A stretch of 42,821 nucleotides of DNA from Sediminivirga luteola (lineage in GTDB: Bacteria > Actinomycetota > Actinomycetes > Actinomycetales > Brevibacteriaceae): the NCBI RefSeq assembly GCF_014639315.1, contig NZ_BMFY01000021.1, forward strand, positions 1 through 42,821. The letters run 5' to 3'. Position 1 is the stretch's first letter, and the number at the start of each line of letters is the position of its first letter. Of the stretch, positions 38,412-42,821 are shown piece after piece. Position numbers and translations under genes: made by a program. The notes below the pieces were generated by a model that was given only the letters and a program-made list of their open reading frames with translations, did no database searches and had not been told where the DNA came from.

Positions 38412-39313
38412 GGGTTCTACGAGGCGTCTACCGGGTCCGGCTGATCGTCATCGCCGTCGGCCTCGTCATCTGCCTGGTCAATGCCGTGCGCAACATCGCC
38501 GGACTGCCGCAGCCTCTGCCGGTGGTCTGGCCCGTGGTCGTCTACGGCGCGGTGGCGGGCATCGGTGCGATGCTGCTGCTCTCCCTGCTCGGCGGTAAGC
38601 TGCACCCCCGCCACGAACGTCGCACGCTGCAGGCGCCCGTGCGGGGCCGCTGGCTGGCGCTCAACACCCCGAGCAGTGCGGTGCCCAGCCACGGCGTGAG
38701 GATCTTCGGCCAGGCCTATGCGATCGACCTGGCCGCCCGCCCAGCGGAGGGGCCCGACCCGCCCTATGACCGTGGCGGCATGGTGCCCCCGGAGGCGTTC
38801 GCCGCCTTCGGCGCGCCGATACACGCCATGGCCGCCGGTACCGTCGTGCGTACCTGCGGCTGGCAGCGCGATCACCGCTCGCGCACGTCCGGATGGGCGC
38901 ACCTGTGGCTGTTCGTGGAGGGCAACGTCCGGCAGCTGGGCGGTCCGCTCTGGGTGCTCGGCAATCACGTGGTGATCCGGCACGACGACGGTGCTTATGC
39001 CGCCTACGCGCATCTGCGACGTGGCTCCCTGCGGGTGCGCCGCGGCGAGCGGGTCGAAGCCGGGCAGCTGCTCGGCGAATGCGGGAATTCCGGCAACACC
39101 ACCGAGCCGCATCTGCACGCTCAGCTGATGGACCGGGCCTCGCTGCTGACCGCTGCCGGCATCCCCTTCGAGTTCGCGGCCGTGGAGATCGGGCCGCGCG
39201 ACGATCCGATCTGGGAGCCGTATGCCCACCGGGACAGCGGCATGAACCTGGCCGGAGTGCCGCACAGCGGCGAATACCTGCTCGTGCCCGAGGACGCCGG
39301 CTCGCCGCGTTGA
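38408..39313 (+). CDS. Membrane-anchored M23-family peptidase
   Basis: A 301-residue protein with two N-terminal transmembrane helices (about 10-30 and 40-62) followed by a lysostaphin-type zinc peptidase domain. Zinc ligands fit S-H-G-V-R-I-F-G-Q-A-Y-A-I-D-L (H and D) and E-P-H-L-H-A-Q (H-x-H); G-E-C-G-N-S-G-N-T-T is the usual M23 turn. Such enzymes cut peptidoglycan cross-links or activate other hydrolases. The ATG at 38408 overlaps the regulator stop by four bases. The topology would place the catalytic domain on the same side as both termini; whether that is outside needs to be known before a wall role is accepted. Confidence 0.85.
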   Translation: MRVLRGVYRVRLIVIAVGLVICLVNAVRNIAGLPQPLPVVWPVVVYGAVAGIGAMLLLSLLGGKLHPRHERRTLQAPVRGRWLALNTPSSAVPSHGVRIFGQAYAIDLAARPAEGPDPPYDRGGMVPPEAFAAFGAPIHAMAAGTVVRTCGWQRDHRSRTSGWAHLWLFVEGNVRQLGGPLWVLGNHVVIRHDDGAYAAYAHLRRGSLRVRRGERVEAGQLLGECGNSGNTTEPHLHAQLMDRASLLTAAGIPFEFAAVEIGPRDDPIWEPYAHRDSGMNLAGVPHSGEYLLVPEDAGSPR

Positions 39314-39371
39314 CCGGAGGGCATGGCGCCGGCAATGGGGCAACGGGCCTGACGGGACGCGTCGTGCAAGT

Positions 39372-39416
39372 CTCTGCGCCACGCAAAGGGGGCGTCGCCT
39401 CCGTCCGGGCGCAGAG
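39372..39416. terminator. Possible bidirectional terminator
   Basis: CTCTGCGCC (39372-39380) pairs exactly with GGCGCAGAG (39408-39416), with a GC-rich inner stretch that can fold further. It lies between the convergent M23 and FAD genes. There is no T-run on either side, so an intrinsic terminator is only suggested by position. Confidence 0.4.
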
Positions 39417-39433
39417 CGCGCAGCGGGCGGAGC

Positions 39434-41467
39434 TCAGCCAGGCAGCAGGCCGAGCACCGCCCGGGCGATCGCATCGGCGTCCCGCAGGCTGGGGGCGTTC
39501 GTGCCCGGCTGCGCCGCGATCGCCAGGCCCCACTGCACCGCGGAGAGCTGCAGGCCCAGGACGTAACGGCCTGGGTGAACCTCGCCGGCCGCGTTCACCG
39601 TGCGGTGCGCGGGCCCGGCCACCTCCAGACCGCTGGCGCGGTACAACCGGCCATTGGCCAGCTGCGACTCTCGCGCCCGGACCCGGCCGGCGTCGAGCAT
39701 GGACCGCAGCAGGCGGTCCTCGGCCAGCATCACCCGGTTCGCGGGGGAGGCCGCTTCGATGAGGTGGGTGGTGCGTACCGGTTCGGCGTCGGCCAGCAGT
39801 CGCCGCAGCGCGAAGGCCGGCGTCGCCGTGCCGACATCCCCGGTGACGGCCGCCGGACCGGCGAACCGGAGGAGACCTGCCCGGTGCAGGGCCAGAGCCT
39901 GCTCGATCCGCTCCACCGGAGGGCCGTCGCAGAGGCCCGCGACGAAATCCTCGAACCATCCGCGCAGCTCGTCCGCGAAGCTGGTCTCCTCGATGAGGCC
40001 GTCGGCAACGAGTTCCTTGACCACCAGGCGCGCGGCGGTGAGACTCACCTGGACCATCTTCAGCGGCGAATCGGCACCGGCACGGGCGGCGGCGATGTCC
40101 CGCTCGAGGAAACCGCGCATCCATGCCTCCAGCTCCTCCGGGGAGCCGAAGCGGCGGTCCTTCAGCGGGCTGATGAGGGCGTCGAAGTCAAGCCGGTCGG
40201 CCGGGTCCGGGACGAACCGCGCCTCGAGTTCGGGAAACGAGGCGTGCCGTTCCGGCACGATACCGTTCAGGAAGCTTTCCGGGTCTCCTTCGAAGGCCTG
40301 CGGCCGGACCCGGGCGAGGGTGCCGTAGTACGCCAGGCGCGCATCGGCGAGCACATGCGGCCACACGTCCCGGTTGAAGCCGAGCGTCCCGCCCAGTTCC
40401 TTTGCCTCAGCCGGGGGAGCGGCGGGTCCTCCGGCCGGGGCGCCCCAGCCCGCCTCCTGGTCCCGGCGCAGGCGCGCCGCCAGGTCACGGAACCGTCCCA
40501 CGGTGGTCCACCGGAGGGTCGCCTGCGGCACGGGGCGGCCGTCGATGACCGGCTTGGCGCGGTAGGGCACGCCCCGCCGGGACGTCACCCAGAACACCGG
40601 TTCGCGCCCGCTGGGCCGGTACACGAGTTCGCCGTCGGCTGCCCGGGTGAACCGTCCGCCGCGGCCGGTCGTGGCCAGCGCCATCAGGTCGAAGAAGTTC
40701 AGGCCGAAGCCGCGCACGATCACCTCGGTGCCCGGAGGCGCCATCCGGTCCAGGTCGACCTCGGCCGGCAGCGCGGGAGGCTGATAGGCCAGACCGCCCC
40801 GCCCGGCGTACGCGGCAAGGTCCTGCCGGTTCTGCGCGGGGCGGGCCGGCAGATGTCCCAGGCACAGGACGACGTGATCGGCGAGTAGATCGGTGCCGTC
40901 ATCCAGCCGGACGAGCTGATCCTGAACCTGGCCGGCAGCAGAGTCCGGACCGGCGCCGGGAGTCGTACCCGCCAGGGGATGCTCCGCGCGGGTGTCCGGT
41001 GCATCAAGGACCTCCAGGGCCTCTGCTCGGTGGACGGTCACGGTCATCCAGGCCGGCGCGTCCTTAACGATCCGCTCGAAGGCCCAGGCCAGGTAGTGCC
41101 CGTAGAGGCGCCTGGGCGGGAACCCCGGCGAGGGGAGCACCCGCAGATCGGCGCGTGCCTCATCGGTGGCCGGGATCTCCCCTGCGAGGACCCCCCTCGC
41201 CCACTGCGCCATCGTCGGCCCCGTCTGCCGGGGGCGGACGGCGACGCTCTCATCAGGGAATACGGTCTGCTCTTCCAGGACCGTGTTCATCAGCAGCTCG
41301 GCGCTCTGATCCGTGCGCCAGACCCTGCCGGGCCCCGGGGGGAAGGGGTCGACCAGATGAACCTGGACCGGCGCAGAGGGCGGCGGCATCGTGTGCGCGT
41401 GAGCGACCAGGCGCTCCAGGACGGTGGTGCCGCGCGGTCCGGCTCCGATGACGACGACGGTGGTCAT
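39434..41467 (-). CDS. Large FAD/NAD(P)-binding protein (FAD_NAD_binding_9 type)
   Basis: A 677-residue protein. The N-terminal Rossmann motif is V-V-V-I-G-A-G-P-R-G-T-T-V-L-E-R-L, typical of the HI0933/FAD-NAD(P)-binding_9 group, followed by an acidic strand end V-H-L-V-D-P-F-P-P and G-P-G-R-V-W-R. A second nucleotide-binding element is suggested by V-I-V-R-G-F-G-L-N-F-F-D. Small Gly/Ala/Pro stretches interrupt it (for example G-T-T-P-G-A-G-P-D and G-A-P-A-G-G-P-A-A-P-P). The reaction is unknown; relatives are flavin-dependent oxidoreductases annotated only by domain. The ATG at 41467 begins 9 bases after the LCP gene stop, so it is co-transcribed. Confidence 0.8.
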   Translation of the reverse strand: MTTVVVIGAGPRGTTVLERLVAHAHTMPPPSAPVQVHLVDPFPPGPGRVWRTDQSAELLMNTVLEEQTVFPDESVAVRPRQTGPTMAQWARGVLAGEIPATDEARADLRVLPSPGFPPRRLYGHYLAWAFERIVKDAPAWMTVTVHRAEALEVLDAPDTRAEHPLAGTTPGAGPDSAAGQVQDQLVRLDDGTDLLADHVVLCLGHLPARPAQNRQDLAAYAGRGGLAYQPPALPAEVDLDRMAPPGTEVIVRGFGLNFFDLMALATTGRGGRFTRAADGELVYRPSGREPVFWVTSRRGVPYRAKPVIDGRPVPQATLRWTTVGRFRDLAARLRRDQEAGWGAPAGGPAAPPAEAKELGGTLGFNRDVWPHVLADARLAYYGTLARVRPQAFEGDPESFLNGIVPERHASFPELEARFVPDPADRLDFDALISPLKDRRFGSPEELEAWMRGFLERDIAAARAGADSPLKMVQVSLTAARLVVKELVADGLIEETSFADELRGWFEDFVAGLCDGPPVERIEQALALHRAGLLRFAGPAAVTGDVGTATPAFALRRLLADAEPVRTTHLIEAASPANRVMLAEDRLLRSMLDAGRVRARESQLANGRLYRASGLEVAGPAHRTVNAAGEVHPGRYVLGLQLSAVQWGLAIAAQPGTNAPSLRDADAIARAVLGLLPG

Positions 41468-41476
41468 CGGCGGCGG

Positions 41477-42821
41477 TCAGCCCTGGGCGCCCGGCGTGTA
41501 ACCCTGGGGCAGCACGTTCGGGTCGTACCCCTGCGGGAAGCACATGCCCTCTTCGGTCTCGATGCCTGGTGCCGGCGGTTCCGTCTCGGCCGGTTCCTCG
41601 GTCTCCTCCGGGGCAGGCTCGGTGGCTTCCTCACCGGTCGCTTCCTCGGCCTGCGAGGGCTCCTGCGGATCGAGCTGCTCCTGCACCCAGGCGTGCAGCT
41701 CGTCCCAGTCGGGGTTCCCGGTGGCGATGACATCGTTGTTGATCTGGGCGGACTTGATCTCACCGCTCTGCATGCGCAGCGCCAGCTCGACGAAGGCGCC
41801 GACCTCGTTCTGCGGGATGTCGGTCTGGATGTTGCGGGTGGCGGAGCCGGCCAGACGCGGATACGCCATCGCCACCTCGTGCGGGTCCACCTGGTCCAGG
41901 GTGGTCTTGAGCATCCGCTGCTGACGGCACATCCGGTCGTAGTTGTCGGCGCCCTCACGGGAGCGGACGTACCACAGCGCCTCATAGCCGTCGAGCACCT
42001 GCTCGCCGGGATCGATCCAGTTGAAGATCGGGTATTTGGTGCCGGTGTTCTGGTTGGTGCCGCCGCCCATCGGGATGGGACGTTCGACGTTGATGCGGAC
42101 TCCGCCGATCGAGTCGACCAGGTCCTCGAAGCCCTTCATGTTCACCGCGCCGTAGTAGTCGAGCTCCAGCCCGAGGGACCCTTCGACGGCCTGCATGGTC
42201 GCCCACATGCCCGGCTCCAGGGCGGCGGGGTTGTCCACCGCCTGCGGCTCACCCTCGGCCCACGTCCAGACCGCGTTGATCATGCTTTCCTGCGGCCCGA
42301 AGGCGTCGAACCCGTAGGGGAAACGTTCCTCCAGGGCACTTCCGGACGGGAAGATCGGCTGGTTCAGATTGCGGGGCACGCTGATCAGGGTGCTGTCCCC
42401 GGTGGCGGTGTCGATCGAGGCGACCAGGATGGTGTCCGGCCGGACGCCGGTACGGTCCTCGCCGTCGTCGCGACCCAGCAGGAGCACGTTGACCTGGGGT
42501 TCGTCGGCCCAGAGATCCTCCGCCGCGACGGTGCTGCCGGTGGCGTCGCCGAAGACGGTGGAGATGGTGCTGCGCTGGATGAGCGCGTAGGACGACACGA
42601 CGCCGGCGGGAACGCCGATGATGACGGCCAGGGACGCGACCATGATGCCGCCGAGCGCCCGTTGCGCCCGGGAGAGCAGGATGGGTGCGCGGAGATTCCG
42701 GTAGGTCGCCAGTATGATGCCGATCCAGATCAGTCCGGCCAGGGCAGCGATGATGGCGATGGCCAGCAGATAGGTGGGGCTCGTGGTCATGCGCGCGCCG
42801 ACGGCCAGCGGGCCGCGCCAC
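41477..42821 (-). CDS. LytR-CpsA-Psr (LCP) family protein, 5' end beyond the window
   Basis: At least 447 residues are in the window. LCP proteins attach teichoic-acid-like or arabinogalactan-like polymers to peptidoglycan on the outer face of the membrane. Two hydrophobic helices (A-I-A-I-I-A-A-L-A-G-L-I-W-I and G-G-I-M-V-A-S-L-A-V-I-I-G) are followed by the LCP core: N-V-L-L-L-G-R-D-D, R-P-D-T-I-L-V-A-S-I, S-V-P-R-N, and W-Y-V-R-S-R-E-G-A-D-N-Y-D-R. A Glu/Pro-rich tail ends in a short C-F-P-Q-G-Y-D segment. The first ATG is at 42790, but the frame stays open to the edge (W-R-G-P-L-A-V-G-A-R before it) and related proteins have further N-terminal helices, so I think the true start is outside. 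Confidence 0.88.
   Translation of the reverse strand, partial: WRGPLAVGARMTTSPTYLLAIAIIAALAGLIWIGIILATYRNLRAPILLSRAQRALGGIMVASLAVIIGVPAGVVSSYALIQRSTISTVFGDATGSTVAAEDLWADEPQVNVLLLGRDDGEDRTGVRPDTILVASIDTATGDSTLISVPRNLNQPIFPSGSALEERFPYGFDAFGPQESMINAVWTWAEGEPQAVDNPAALEPGMWATMQAVEGSLGLELDYYGAVNMKGFEDLVDSIGGVRINVERPIPMGGGTNQNTGTKYPIFNWIDPGEQVLDGYEALWYVRSREGADNYDRMCRQQRMLKTTLDQVDPHEVAMAYPRLAGSATRNIQTDIPQNEVGAFVELALRMQSGEIKSAQINNDVIATGNPDWDELHAWVQEQLDPQEPSQAEEATGEEATEPAPEETEEPAETEPPAPGIETEEGMCFPQGYDPNVLPQGYTPGAQG

Overview
The window is high-GC DNA from an actinobacterium (Actinomycetota), most likely a member of the Micrococcales. The grounds are the high GC with long opposite-strand open frames, frequent GTG starts, several TANNNT -10 elements placed directly before a start codon (leaderless promoters), a corynebacterial/arthrobacterial-type inositol cluster, a TreX/TreY/TreZ trehalose route, and an LCP cell-wall protein with several N-terminal membrane segments. 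I cannot name the genus. I see no rRNA, tRNA, CRISPR array, insertion-sequence transposase or phage gene.

Layout. (1) 1-4330: part of a myo-inositol catabolic cluster: the first codons of a methylmalonate-semialdehyde dehydrogenase (iolA), a Cgl0159-type aldolase-like protein, the kinase IolC, a GntR regulator (IolR-like) and a divergent transaldolase-family gene. Two sites resembling the C. glutamicum IolR motif KGWCHTRACA lie before iolC and before the transaldolase gene. (2) 4337-5405: an unknown membrane protein coupled to a small HTH protein. (3) 5509-8383: a TetR regulator divergent from a one-gene ABC exporter with a long low-complexity linker. (4) 8769-11823: an N6-adenine DNA methyltransferase overlapping a restriction-endonuclease-like gene, a candidate type II R-M pair. 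(5) 12018-12692: an O-methyltransferase. (6) 12918-19521: a LacI regulator, then a lipoprotein-permease-permease-ATPase importer and an MBL-fold hydrolase in one tight operon. (7) 19799-28456, all on the minus strand: glgX/treX, treY and treZ, with a four-gene cassette (ArsR, SRPBCC, NTF2-like, TfoX-N) between treX and treY. (8) 28864-35071: a TetR regulator with two tandem palindromic operators facing an MMPL transporter and a YhgE/Pip protein. The MMPL protein has a C-terminal domain that looks like a degenerate ABC ATPase; this is the most unusual protein in the window. (9) 35099-36199: an aminoglycoside-phosphotransferase-fold kinase. (10) 36532-39313: a class III CoA transferase, an ArsR-type regulator with a perfect 14-bp palindrome overlapping the preceding stop codon, and an M23 peptidase. 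(11) 39434-42821: an LCP glycopolymer-transferase-like protein, open at the window edge, followed by a large FAD/NAD(P)-binding protein.

The genes mostly form local regulator-plus-target units, each with a dyad or motif in the expected place. A second theme is that several otherwise conserved enzymes (ABC exporter, restriction-like protein, MBL hydrolase, TreY, and to a lesser degree the CoA transferase and the FAD protein) carry Gly/Ala/Ser/Pro/Asp-rich inserts, some of them visibly built from short tandem repeats.
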